The notes under the pieces are model-generated. The model was not told the DNA's origin. It saw only the letters and a program-made list of their open reading frames with translations, and did no database searches. Below are positions 8,261 to 16,037 of a stretch of 64,000 bases of DNA, piece by piece. The DNA is from Actinomycetes bacterium. Lineage in GTDB: Bacteria > Actinomycetota > Acidimicrobiia > Acidimicrobiales > Palsa-688. A program made the position numbers and the translations under genes. Position 1 is the first letter of the stretch. Every line of letters begins with the position of its first letter. The stretch covers positions 1-64,000 of the forward strand of contig JAKBAM010000004.1 in NCBI GenBank assembly GCA_021809105.1, written 5' to 3'.

Positions 8261-9525
8261 CCGCTCTCCTGCGTCCCCCGTTGGGACCGCCCCAGCCCAC
8301 TGGCGACGGATACATGGCCATTCGCCAGCAGACCGAGTCGCTGGCCCTGCCGCTGTCGCCAGAGGACCAGACGGTCCAGACCATGCCCGACGTGAGCCCC
8401 ACCAAGTGGCACCGAGCTCACGTGACCTGGTTCTTCGAACAGTTCGTGTTGTTGGTGTACCTCCGGGACTACCGTCCCGTCGACGAGCGGAACATGTACC
8501 TGTTCAACTCCTACTACGACGGCGTCGGTCCCCGGCACCCGCGTGCCGAGCGGGGGATGCTGACTCGCCCCGGGGCTGCCGAGATCGGCCGCTACCGCGA
8601 ATGCGTGGATGGGGCGATGGGAGCTTTCTTGGCGGGCGACCTGCCACCCGAAGCGACCGCGATCGTCGAGCTGGGGCTGCACCATGAACAGCAGCACCAG
8701 GAGCTCCTGCTCATGGACATCAAGCATGTGCTCGGGACCAACCCATTCCGTCCGCCCTACCACCTCGAAAGCCCGGCCTCAGGCGTGGAACGCCCGGTCG
8801 GGTGGCTGCAGTTCGAGGGCGGCCTGGTGGAGATCGGAGCAGGACCGGCGCCGGCCCCCGGCGGCGGAAGCTCCTTCACCTACGACAACGAGACCCCGGC
8901 CCACTTGGAGTGGCTCGAACCGTATTCCGTCGCCGATCGACTGGTCAGCGTCGGTGACTGGCTGGCGTTCATGGAGGACGGCGGGTACCACCGGCCCGAG
9001 CTATGGCTGTCCGACGGTTGGGCCGCGATCCAGGCGGCGGGCCAGGAGGCTCCCTTGTACTGGGAGCGGGACGGCTCGGCCGGCTGGAGGGTCCATACCC
9101 TTGCCGGCATGCGAGCCCCGGATCCCTCCGACCCGGTGGTCCACATCAGCTACTACGAGGGCGACGCCTTCGCCCGCTGGTCGGGCGCACGGTTGCCTAC
9201 CGAAGCAGAGTGGGAGCATTCGGCTAATACTCGCGGGGAACCGCCCCTGCGTCCCGTGAGCCTGCACCCTCGCGCCACCGACGACGGCGGTTGGTACGGG
9301 CAGGTATGGCAGTGGACCGCCAGCGCCTACCTGCCATATCCCCGCTTCTCGCCGGCGCCGGGCGCGGTGGGGGAGTACAACGGCAAGTTCATGTCAGGGC
9401 AACATGCGCTGCGGGGATCAGCGTGCGTGACCCCTCCCGGTCATGCCCGCCTCACCTATCGCAACTTCTTCCCTCTCGGAGCACGCTGGGCCTTCACGGG
9501 GCTGCGCCTGGCTGGCGGCGGCTAG
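8257..9525 (+). CDS. egtB: hercynine oxygenase, iron-dependent sulfoxide synthase EgtB
   Basis: Non-haem iron enzyme that joins hercynine to a thiol donor (gamma-glutamylcysteine or cysteine) using oxygen. The protein has 422 residues, the usual size. The N-terminal DinB-like helical domain holds the likely metal ligands in KWHRAHVTWFFEQF and LHHEQQHQELLLMD (HxxxHxE). The C-terminal formylglycine-generating-enzyme fold spans ~190-422 and ends in LTYRNFFPLGARWAFTGLRL. The GTG at 8257 overlaps the egtD stop by four bases. No egtA, egtC or egtE lies nearby, so the thiol donor and later steps must be encoded elsewhere or differ. Confidence 0.92.
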   Translation: MTALLRPPLGPPQPTGDGYMAIRQQTESLALPLSPEDQTVQTMPDVSPTKWHRAHVTWFFEQFVLLVYLRDYRPVDERNMYLFNSYYDGVGPRHPRAERGMLTRPGAAEIGRYRECVDGAMGAFLAGDLPPEATAIVELGLHHEQQHQELLLMDIKHVLGTNPFRPPYHLESPASGVERPVGWLQFEGGLVEIGAGPAPAPGGGSSFTYDNETPAHLEWLEPYSVADRLVSVGDWLAFMEDGGYHRPELWLSDGWAAIQAAGQEAPLYWERDGSAGWRVHTLAGMRAPDPSDPVVHISYYEGDAFARWSGARLPTEAEWEHSANTRGEPPLRPVSLHPRATDDGGWYGQVWQWTASAYLPYPRFSPAPGAVGEYNGKFMSGQHALRGSACVTPPGHARLTYRNFFPLGARWAFTGLRLAGGG

Positions 9526-9550
9526 CGAGCAGCCGTTAGCCCGGACGCCC

Positions 9551-10648
9551 CTAGTAACTGCCGGCGAACTGCGGCCCGTAGGAGTACCCGTAGCCCGGGA
9601 GCTGGCCGGTGAGCCCCGAAGACGACAACGCCGAGGACGACGAGCTGCCAACCGTCGGCGTGCCGATGTTGCCCTTCTCCAGCGTGGCCAGCTCGGGAAG
9701 GATCGTGGAAGTGGGGATGGCGAAGCCGATGTTCTGGGCCGTGTTGGTGCCGGTGCTGGCCGCCGAAGCGGTGTTCATGCCTATGACCTGACCGGCGGCG
9801 TTGACCAGCGCTCCCCCGGAGTCACCCGAACTGATAGCGGCATCGGTCTGGATCAAGTTCGACAGGTTCTCGTTGTTATTGGTGGTGATGGCACGGTTGA
9901 GTCCCGAGATGATGCCGTTACTCACAGTGAAGCCGCCGTTTTGGAGATCCAGCGCGTTGCCGATGGCGAGAACCGAGTCACCGGTCTGAACGCCCGCCGA
10001 GCCGGCTAGGGAGACCGTCGGCAGGTTGGACTGACCGGAGACCCGGATCAACGCGATGTCCTTGGCGGCGTCCTCGCCGACCAAAGTGGCGGGGTGGCTG
10101 CTGGTCTGGCCGTTGAAAGTCACGTTGATAGACGTGGCTCCTTCCAGCACGTGGGCGTTGGTCAGGATCAGGCCATTCGATCCGATGATCATGCCGGTGC
10201 CCGCCGCAGCGGTGGTGGTCTGTCCGGCACCGAACGGGTTGAGCCCGCTCCCGAACGCCGACGACGCCGAGGAAGTGCCCGTCGTGTGGATGTCGACCAG
10301 CGCCGGCTCGACCTTGGCAACGACGGCCTGGATCGTGCTGCCAGCGGCGGCCGTCGAGGCTTGCGCAGCAACGGTCTGGATCACGGTGGAGGTGCCCCCG
10401 CCGCTGATGAGGGCCGTGGCCAATGCGCCCGCTCCGCCCCCGGCGACGAGGGTCGCACCGAGCGCCGCCACCCCGAAGCGGCGCCTCTTGCTGCCGGCGG
10501 GATGCGCTTGGCGCTCTCCACCCGCCGGAGAGCGCGGCGGAGCTTGCAAGACCCACGCGTCTGGCCTCGATGGCGGGGCTGGAGGTACCGGGTTGGCGCT
10601 GGGATCGCTGGCGTTGGGATCGCTGTTGGTCATGTCGCTGGTGCTCAT
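9551..10648 (-). CDS. membrane-anchored HtrA-like serine protease without a PDZ domain
   Basis: The protein has 365 residues. A Pro/Ser-rich cytoplasmic N-terminus (~1-50) is followed by one membrane segment (FGVAALGATLVAGGGAGALA, ~54-73) and an S1C trypsin-like domain. The catalytic triad is visible: His in LTNAHVLEGA, Asp in KDIALIRVSG, Ser in SSGDSGGALV. The domain ends near TLEKGNIGTP and is followed only by a Ser/Gly/Tyr-rich tail (LPGYGYSYGPQF), so the PDZ domain of classical HtrA/DegP/PepD is absent. It probably acts outside the membrane in protein quality control. It converges with egtB (25-base gap) and diverges from the alpha/beta hydrolase across a region of phased direct repeats. 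Confidence 0.85.
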   Translation of the reverse strand: MSTSDMTNSDPNASDPSANPVPPAPPSRPDAWVLQAPPRSPAGGERQAHPAGSKRRRFGVAALGATLVAGGGAGALATALISGGGTSTVIQTVAAQASTAAAGSTIQAVVAKVEPALVDIHTTGTSSASSAFGSGLNPFGAGQTTTAAAGTGMIIGSNGLILTNAHVLEGATSINVTFNGQTSSHPATLVGEDAAKDIALIRVSGQSNLPTVSLAGSAGVQTGDSVLAIGNALDLQNGGFTVSNGIISGLNRAITTNNNENLSNLIQTDAAISSGDSGGALVNAAGQVIGMNTASAASTGTNTAQNIGFAIPTSTILPELATLEKGNIGTPTVGSSSSSALSSSGLTGQLPGYGYSYGPQFAGSY

Positions 10649-10710
10649 CGCGTACTCCGGGGGGTCGCTGGCTTGGTACTTCTACTCTCGCCATCGGGCC
10701 TCAATGGCTG

Positions 10711-10760
10711 CTGAGAGCTCGGTCAACAACCTCTGAGATACTGCTGACAGATTCCTGAGA
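10711..10760. promoter_or_regulatory. phased CTGAGA direct repeats, putative operator
   Basis: CTGAGA occurs at 10711, 10733 and 10755, exactly 22 bp apart, and CTGACA at 10744 fills the 11-bp step between the last two. Direct repeats every 11 bp place binding sites on one DNA face, the arrangement used by OmpR/PhoB-family regulators. The array lies between the divergent protease and hydrolase genes, 60-110 bp upstream of the protease. The regulator is unknown. Confidence 0.45.
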
Positions 10761-10790
10761 GCCGGCGATCAATGTGCCAGTGACTGATGG

Positions 10791-10796
10791 TAAAAT
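10791..10796 (+). promoter_or_regulatory. -10 hexamer TAAAAT with extended TGG, leaderless hydrolase start
   Basis: TGGTAAAAT ends 7 bases before the GTG at 10804. The only ATG nearby (10795) overlaps the hexamer itself and could not be a transcribed start from this promoter, so the hexamer argues for the GTG at 10804. Confidence 0.5.
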
Positions 10797-10803
10797 GGGG
10801 AGC

Positions 10804-11814
10804 GTGCGCGTGCCGGCGGTGTCTCGAAGAGCGGGGTCTCGTCACCTTGCGTTGGCCGGGGCCGCCGCCGCCCTCGTCGCCGCTCCTCGGTTGGCCGTCC
10901 GGAGATGGGGGAGCAATCCGGACCCGACCGGGGGCGCTCCTCTCACGCTGCCGGTCGGCGAAGACCAATCGGTCACCACTGGCGACGGCGCCCGGCTCCT
11001 GGTCCGCACCTGCGGTGACCGATCATTGCCGACGGTGGTCCTGGTCCATGGTTGGACAGGAGATATGCGTATCTGGGGCCCGGTTGCTCGGCGTCTGGTC
11101 GAGGCCGGCCGCTGCGTGGTGGCCTACGACCAACGCTCACACGGACACTCCACCGTTGGCAGTGACGGTAGGACCGTGGCTGCCATTGGCGACGACGTAG
11201 CCGCTGTCCTCCGCTCGCTGGGTCTGCGGGATGTGGTTCTGGCGGGCCACTCCATGGGAGGCATGGCGGTGCAGTCCTTCGCCAGCCGTCACCCGCACAT
11301 CTTGGCGGAGCAGGTCGCCAGCCTGTTGCTCGTCTCCACCGCCGCGTCGAGCGTCAGCCTCGGGCAGCCCTACACGCGAGTCGCCGGTGCTGTCGTCGCC
11401 AGCAGGCACTTGGAGACGGCCATGCGCCGGCCGGTGATCGGCCCGCTGCTGCTCCGCGGCTCGGTGGGGTCCAAGGCCTCGACGGTGCACTTGGCCGCCA
11501 CCCGCGAGTCGTTCCTGGCCACTGCTCCGGAGGCCCGCCGGGATTTCCTGGAGCAGATGGCAGCTATGGACCTCCGGCCCGAGGTGGCAGCGATCAGTAT
11601 CCCGACGCTGGTGGTCTCCGGCACCCGAGACACCCTCTTGGCTCACAAGCTGAGCCGGCACTTGGCCGAGAGCATCCCGGCAGCCAGGCTCGTTGCCATT
11701 TCGGGCGCCGGCCATCAGTTGCCGTTCGAGGCACCCGACCAACTGGCGGAGATCCTCCTAGACGCCGGAGTCCTGCGCGCTCGAGCGCGCCCCGTCAGCC
11801 GACGAGCTCCCTGA
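10804..11814 (+). CDS. alpha/beta hydrolase
   Basis: The protein has 336 residues from the GTG at 10804; in-frame alternatives at 10774 and 10795 would add up to ten. A hydrophobic N-terminal helix (LALAGAAAALVAAP, ~15-28) after basic residues suggests membrane attachment or export. The hydrolase fold starts at VVLVHGWTGDMRIW (oxyanion loop). The nucleophile is Ser ~150 in GHSMGG, the acid is in VVSGTRDTLL and the His in ISGAGHQLPFEAPDQL. Closest in general form to lipases/esterases and haloperoxidase-like proteins; the substrate is unknown. Its 3' end overlaps the convergent DUF1015 gene by 20 bases. Confidence 0.82.
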   Translation: MRVPAVSRRAGSRHLALAGAAAALVAAPRLAVRRWGSNPDPTGGAPLTLPVGEDQSVTTGDGARLLVRTCGDRSLPTVVLVHGWTGDMRIWGPVARRLVEAGRCVVAYDQRSHGHSTVGSDGRTVAAIGDDVAAVLRSLGLRDVVLAGHSMGGMAVQSFASRHPHILAEQVASLLLVSTAASSVSLGQPYTRVAGAVVASRHLETAMRRPVIGPLLLRGSVGSKASTVHLAATRESFLATAPEARRDFLEQMAAMDLRPEVAAISIPTLVVSGTRDTLLAHKLSRHLAESIPAARLVAISGAGHQLPFEAPDQLAEILLDAGVLRARARPVSRRAP

Positions 11815-12991
11815 GCACCAAGCCGGTGCGGGGCTTCGGCCAGAAAAACGTCGTCTTCGGTGGCATCCGCACCCCACCGCGACTGATGCCGGCGATCTGC
11901 TCCACCGTGGCCGGTCGTAGGAGCACGGCGGCGGTCGCCTCACCGGCTGCCACCGCCGCCGCAGCCGATTCCCAGCCGTGCTGGAAGCTCACCTCCGCTC
12001 CGGGGAGCACCGCGAGGACCACGTCAAGGCGGCTCGAATCGAGATCGTGGGTGGCTGCCGCCCGCGTGTGGGCCTTGGCCTTCGCCATCCAGGTGCCGGC
12101 CGAGGTGACCACGGCCAAGGCGCCCGCGTCAGCCATCCGAGACGCGATGTCGGCGCCGATCGGAGACGTGGGACTCAGGTCGAAAGCCTCGCCAAGCGCT
12201 TCGAGCAGGGCGTCGGCGGCCACCCCGGCGACCAGCCGGTGGATGGCTTGGACCGACAGCTGGCGGTCGTCCAGCTCGACGACCAAGGCCAGCACCGACG
12301 CGGACGCCGGCGATCGGTCCTCGGCTTGGAAGGTCAGCGCCGTCTCGTAGCGGTGATGCCCGTCAGCCACCAGTACCGGCTCCGACGCGACATGTGCGGC
12401 GATGGCGGCGATGCGATCGTCGTCGACGATCGGCCAGAGCTCGTGCAGCACGTTCTCCGACCCGGCGACCTGGGCGGCTTCGATGGTGTGCTCCGCGGGA
12501 TGGGCGGGGGGATTGCACAGCTCGGCGAGGCCGGTGACGGGGGTCAAGACCCAGATGGGCGAAAGGTTGGCGCGGGTCGCACGCAGCAGCCGTAAGCGAT
12601 CCGACTTGGCCTTCGGGGTCGTCTCCTCGTGGGGAAGAATCCCTTCGCCGGGAGGCTCGAGACCCAGTGCTCCGATGACCCCCATCGTGGAGCGGGGCTG
12701 GCCGGAGTCGTCGGTGTACGACATCCGGTACCCGTAGAACGACGGCGTTCTGTCGCGCTGCAAGACGCCCCCGTCGCGCCAGCCGTCGAGCAGCTCTGCC
12801 GCCGCGCTGTAAGGGTCGGGAGTATCGCCCGCCGGCAACTCCAAGCGCACGATGTTGTACGGGCTGCGCTCGACCAAGACACGCCGATCCTCCTCCGAGA
12901 TCACGTCGTAGGGAGGGCAGACGACATCGTCGAGGGAAGAGATGTGTGACGGTGAGTAGCGCAAACCGGAGAATGGCTCGAAGCGGGGCAC
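11795..12991 (-). CDS. DUF1015 family protein
   Basis: The protein has 398 residues from the GTG at 12991 (MPRFEPFSGLRYS); a TTG at 13027 would add twelve. The N-terminus with CPPYDVISEEDRRVLVERSP and the stretch NIVRLELP are hallmarks of DUF1015. In the middle VADGHHRYETAL is also conserved in the family. The biochemical role is unknown; in other genomes members sit near serine-synthesis genes, not seen here. It is divergent from the HAD phosphatase and overlaps the hydrolase 3' end by 20 bases. Confidence 0.85.
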   Translation of the reverse strand: MPRFEPFSGLRYSPSHISSLDDVVCPPYDVISEEDRRVLVERSPYNIVRLELPAGDTPDPYSAAAELLDGWRDGGVLQRDRTPSFYGYRMSYTDDSGQPRSTMGVIGALGLEPPGEGILPHEETTPKAKSDRLRLLRATRANLSPIWVLTPVTGLAELCNPPAHPAEHTIEAAQVAGSENVLHELWPIVDDDRIAAIAAHVASEPVLVADGHHRYETALTFQAEDRSPASASVLALVVELDDRQLSVQAIHRLVAGVAADALLEALGEAFDLSPTSPIGADIASRMADAGALAVVTSAGTWMAKAKAHTRAAATHDLDSSRLDVVLAVLPGAEVSFQHGWESAAAAVAAGEATAAVLLRPATVEQIAGISRGGVRMPPKTTFFWPKPRTGLVLRELVG

Positions 12992-13050
12992 CTCCCGTGC
13001 GTAGCGGACGGAGCCAACCGCCGGCAAAGCGACCCGAGGGGTGCGGTGAC

Positions 13051-13857
13051 GTGCGAGAGTGTCGGGTGCTCTGGGTGCTGGACCTCGACGGCGTCGTCTG
13101 GTTGGCGGGGCAACCCATCCCCGGCTCGGCCGAAGCCGTGGCGCGCCTGCGCTCCGCAGGCCACACAGTCGCTTTCGTCACCAACAACGCCGGCCCGACG
13201 ATCGACGAGCACGTGGCTTCGCTACGCGCCGCCGGGGTGGACGCGGACGCCGACGAAGTGGTGTCTTCTGCGCAGGCGGCCGCCTCCTTGCTCCAGCCGG
13301 GTACGTCCGCCGCGGTGGTCGGCGGGAGCGGGGTACACGAGGCGCTTGCCGTCCGGGGCGTGAACGTTGTGGCGCCGACCGCGGAGCCGGACGCGGTAGT
13401 GGTGGGCAGAGCGCCGATCCTCGACTACGACGAGCTGGCCGCGTCCGCCAGCGCCATCCGCGCTGGCAGCCGGTTCGTGGCTACCAACACCGACGCTACC
13501 TTCCCGACCCCCGGCGGCCTCCTGCCCGGAGCGGGAGCGGTGATCGCCTTCCTCTCGGTGGCCTCGGGAGTAGACCCCACGGTGGCCGGCAAGCCACACC
13601 AGGCTGTGGCCGACCTGGTCCGCTACCGCTACGGAACGGTCGGGATCATGGTCGGTGACCGGCTCGACACCGACGGCCGGTTCGCCAGCTTGATCGGTGC
13701 ACCCTTCGGGCTAGTGCTCACCGGGGTCACCCGGCGTGAGGAGGTGCCGGCGGATCCGGCCCCTGCAGTCGTATCCGAGAACTTGGCGAGGCTGGTGACC
13801 ACCGTCTTGGACCCGGCATTCGACACACCGACCGCTCGCCCAACGGGTGCTTGCTAG
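13051..13857 (+). CDS. HAD-IIA superfamily phosphatase (Rv1692/NagD-like)
   Basis: The protein has 268 residues from the GTG at 13051. Motif I is LWVLDLDGVVWL near the N-terminus, motif II VTNNAGPT, and the C-terminal part GKPHQAVADLVRYRY followed by GIMVGDRLDTDG holds motifs III-IV. This matches HAD-IIA enzymes such as NagD and the mycobacterial glycerol-3-phosphate phosphatase Rv1692, which also lies just upstream of tlyA - nadK - recN. Dephosphorylation of a small phosphate ester in the cytosol is likely; the substrate is inferred from gene order only. A 6-bp hairpin (GCTTGC/GCAAGC, 13849-13864) overlaps its stop. Confidence 0.85.
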   Translation: MRECRVLWVLDLDGVVWLAGQPIPGSAEAVARLRSAGHTVAFVTNNAGPTIDEHVASLRAAGVDADADEVVSSAQAAASLLQPGTSAAVVGGSGVHEALAVRGVNVVAPTAEPDAVVVGRAPILDYDELAASASAIRAGSRFVATNTDATFPTPGGLLPGAGAVIAFLSVASGVDPTVAGKPHQAVADLVRYRYGTVGIMVGDRLDTDGRFASLIGAPFGLVLTGVTRREEVPADPAPAVVSENLARLVTTVLDPAFDTPTARPTGAC

Positions 13858-13883
13858 AGCAAGCGCGTCGGTGAAAATCTGGG

Positions 13884-13889
13884 TAGTAT
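13884..13889 (+). promoter_or_regulatory. -10 hexamer TAGTAT, leaderless start of the phasin-like gene
   Basis: TAGTAT ends 6 bases before the ATG at 13896; only GGGGGC lies between. There is room for transcription to start at the ATG but not for a ribosome site. Confidence 0.6.
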
Positions 13890-13895
13890 GGGGGC

Positions 13896-14390
13896 ATGGC
13901 CACCGACGACAGGTTCAAGCAGTACTCCGCGGCCGGGGAGGATTTCCTCGAGGCCGCCCGCAGCCGTGCCGTGGATTTCCTCCGGGAGCTGGGCCGGGCC
14001 GGCCAGAGCACCCAGAAGCAGGCGACCGACCAGGTCGAGGACCTAGTGGGTGCCGGCCGCAAGGGCACCGACTTCGTCCTCGATGTCATCCGCAAGGAGA
14101 TCGCCGCCCAGCTAGGAGCACTGGGGCTGGCGACCAAGTCAGACCTGGTGGACCTTGAGCAGAAGTTGAGTGGTGCCCCTTCCGCTCGGCGTGCCCCTTC
14201 CGCCGCACGGGCTCCCGCCAAGAAGGCTCCTGCGAAGAGGGCGCCCGCCAAGCGGGCCCAGGCCGCCAAGAAAGTCGCAGCGCAGCGGGGGACCGCGGCC
14301 GCGGGAGCGGCGGCCCGGCTGGACCCGACAAGCGCCGCTCCGAGGAAGGCTCCGGCTAAGAAGGTCGCCGGCGCCGACAAGCGCCGCTGA
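13896..14390 (+). CDS. phasin-like protein with a Lys/Ala/Pro-rich tail
   Basis: The protein has 164 residues. Residues ~1-90 are predicted helical and amphipathic (EDFLEAARSRAVDFLRELGR, TDFVLDVIRKEIAAQLGALG), resembling polyhydroxyalkanoate granule-associated (PhaF/phasin-like) proteins. Residues ~95-164 are a basic tail built of repeats such as APAKKAPAKRAPAKRAQAAK, like histone H1 or the DNA-binding tail of PhaF. It may bridge granules, lipid droplets or another surface to DNA. That is inference; no pha genes are in the window. Its TGA overlaps the proposed CTG start of tlyA. Confidence 0.75.
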   Translation: MATDDRFKQYSAAGEDFLEAARSRAVDFLRELGRAGQSTQKQATDQVEDLVGAGRKGTDFVLDVIRKEIAAQLGALGLATKSDLVDLEQKLSGAPSARRAPSAARAPAKKAPAKRAPAKRAQAAKKVAAQRGTAAAGAAARLDPTSAAPRKAPAKKVAGADKRR

Positions 14391-15193
14391 GCACTCGCCG
14401 GCGGCTCGACACGGAGTTGGTCCGGCGCGGCCTAGCCGAAAGCCGGTCGCAGGCGCAGGCGCTGATAGAGGACCAAAGGGTGCTGGTGGGCGGGGCCCCG
14501 GCGTTGCGGGCCGCCAGGATGGTCGACCGGACCGAGCCGGTGACACTCAGCGGACCCCCGCCCCGCTTCGTCGGACGCGCCGGCGAAAAGCTCGACGCCG
14601 CGCTGGAGTGCTTCGGCGTCGACCCCCGCGGGCTGACCGCACTGGACGCAGGTGCATCGACCGGGGGCTTCACCGACTGCCTGCTGCAACGGGGTGCAGT
14701 CCGAGTGATAGCGGTCGATGTCGGGCGAAACCAGTTGCACGAGCGGTTGCGGGAAGACCCGCGCGTGGTCTCTCTCGAGCGCACCAACGTGCGCTCCCTG
14801 GCACCAGCCGACCTGCCCGACGCTCCCTTTGCCCTGCTCGTGGCCGACCTCTCGTTCATCTCCTTGCGCACGGTGGCGCCGGCACTCGCCGCCCTCCTGG
14901 CTCCCGGCGCCGACGCCGTGGTGCTGGTGAAGCCTCAGTTCGAAGCCGGACGCCAGGAGGTGAGTGCCGGCAAGGGCGTGGTGCGCGACCCCGAGGTATG
15001 GCGGCGGACGCTGCACGAGGTGGCCTCCGCGTGGCAGGCGCGGGGAGCGAGCATGATGGGGGTCATGGCCTCCCCGCTGCGCGGCGCCGACGGCAACGTC
15101 GAGTTCCTGGTTCACCTGCGCCCCGGCGTCCCCGAGGGACGCTGGGACCCTGAGAGGGCCGTAGCAGCCGGCCGCGCCCTGGCCGGGCTCTGA
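14387..15193 (+). CDS. tlyA: TlyA family rRNA 2'-O-methyltransferase / haemolysin-like, probable CTG start
   Basis: S-adenosylmethionine-dependent 2'-O-methyltransferase of ribosomal RNA. In Mycobacterium, TlyA methylates 16S C1409 and 23S C1920, and loss gives capreomycin resistance. An N-terminal S4 RNA-binding domain (RRRLDTELVRRGLAESRSQA) precedes the methyltransferase with LDAGASTGGFTDCLL (SAM loop) and LVKPQFEAGRQEV. The family N-terminus M-RRRLD is reached in frame only from a CTG at 14387, which overlaps the upstream stop as CTGA; an in-frame TAA at 14357 closes the frame and no ATG, GTG or TTG lies between. The first ordinary start, TTG 14417, would cut into the S4 domain. Function is sure; the start is inferred. 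Confidence 0.88.
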   Translation: MSTRRRLDTELVRRGLAESRSQAQALIEDQRVLVGGAPALRAARMVDRTEPVTLSGPPPRFVGRAGEKLDAALECFGVDPRGLTALDAGASTGGFTDCLLQRGAVRVIAVDVGRNQLHERLREDPRVVSLERTNVRSLAPADLPDAPFALLVADLSFISLRTVAPALAALLAPGADAVVLVKPQFEAGRQEVSAGKGVVRDPEVWRRTLHEVASAWQARGASMMGVMASPLRGADGNVEFLVHLRPGVPEGRWDPERAVAAGRALAGL

Positions 15194-15194
15194 A

Positions 15195-16019
15195 GTGGCC
15201 GTTATCGGATTCGGGGTCCACAGCGGCCGCCCGGCCGCAGTGGCCGCCGCAGAAGGCGCAGGCGAGTGGCTACGCGCCAGGGGTCACGAGTCCCGCACGA
15301 TCGTCGACACCGAGCTGGATTGCGACGCCGGCGAGCTGGACCTGGCTGTCAGCCTCGGCGGGGACGGCACCATGCTGAGGACCGTCGACGCCGTCTGCGG
15401 GGCAGACGTTCCGGTTCTCGGCGTCAACCTGGGCCACCTCGGCTATCTGACCACTGTGGAGCCCGACGGCCTGACCGCGGCCCTGGAGTGCTTTCTCGGC
15501 GGCGACTATCGCGTCGAACCCAGGATGACCCTGGACGTCGAGGTGCGCGGAGGGGAGGCGCCCCCGTCGCCGACGCGCCGGGCCCTCAACGACGTGGTCC
15601 TCCAACGTGACGCCAAAGGCCACACCGTGCGGGCCGAGCTGAGCCTGAACGGTTCACCGTTCCTGCGTTATGCCGCCGACTCGCTCATCGTGTGCACCCC
15701 GACGGGCTCGACCGCCTACAACCTCTCGGCGAGGGGCCCGATCGTCTCACCCCGCGCCCGGGTCCACATCGTGACCCCGGTCGCGCCCCACGGGCTGTTC
15801 GACCGCTCGCTGGTGCTCGACGCTGGCGAGGAGGTTGAATTGCGGCCGATCGACGACGCCAAGGCGGAGCTGGTACTCGATGGGTGGCGGCCGATCCCGA
15901 TCGTGCCGGGTCAGACGGTCACATGCCGGCAGGGGCGACGCGATGCCCTCCTTGTCACCTTCGAGGAGCGCGACTTCCACCGCATCTTGAAGGGCAAGTT
16001 CGATCTGGCGGACAGGTGA
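15195..16019 (+). CDS. nadK: NAD kinase
   Basis: Phosphorylates NAD to NADP in the cytosol. The protein has 274 residues. The diagnostic GGDGT motif is in SLGGDGTMLRTVDAV, with NLGHLGYLTTVEP, LNDVVLQRDAKGHTV and PTGSTAYNLSARGPIVSP following in the usual order. The GTG start at 15195 is one base after the tlyA stop, and recN follows 18 bases later, reproducing the actinobacterial tlyA - nadK - recN operon. Confidence 0.95.
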   Translation: MAVIGFGVHSGRPAAVAAAEGAGEWLRARGHESRTIVDTELDCDAGELDLAVSLGGDGTMLRTVDAVCGADVPVLGVNLGHLGYLTTVEPDGLTAALECFLGGDYRVEPRMTLDVEVRGGEAPPSPTRRALNDVVLQRDAKGHTVRAELSLNGSPFLRYAADSLIVCTPTGSTAYNLSARGPIVSPRARVHIVTPVAPHGLFDRSLVLDAGEEVELRPIDDAKAELVLDGWRPIPIVPGQTVTCRQGRRDALLVTFEERDFHRILKGKFDLADR

Positions 16020-16037
16020 GGGAAGGGGGGCTCGGTC

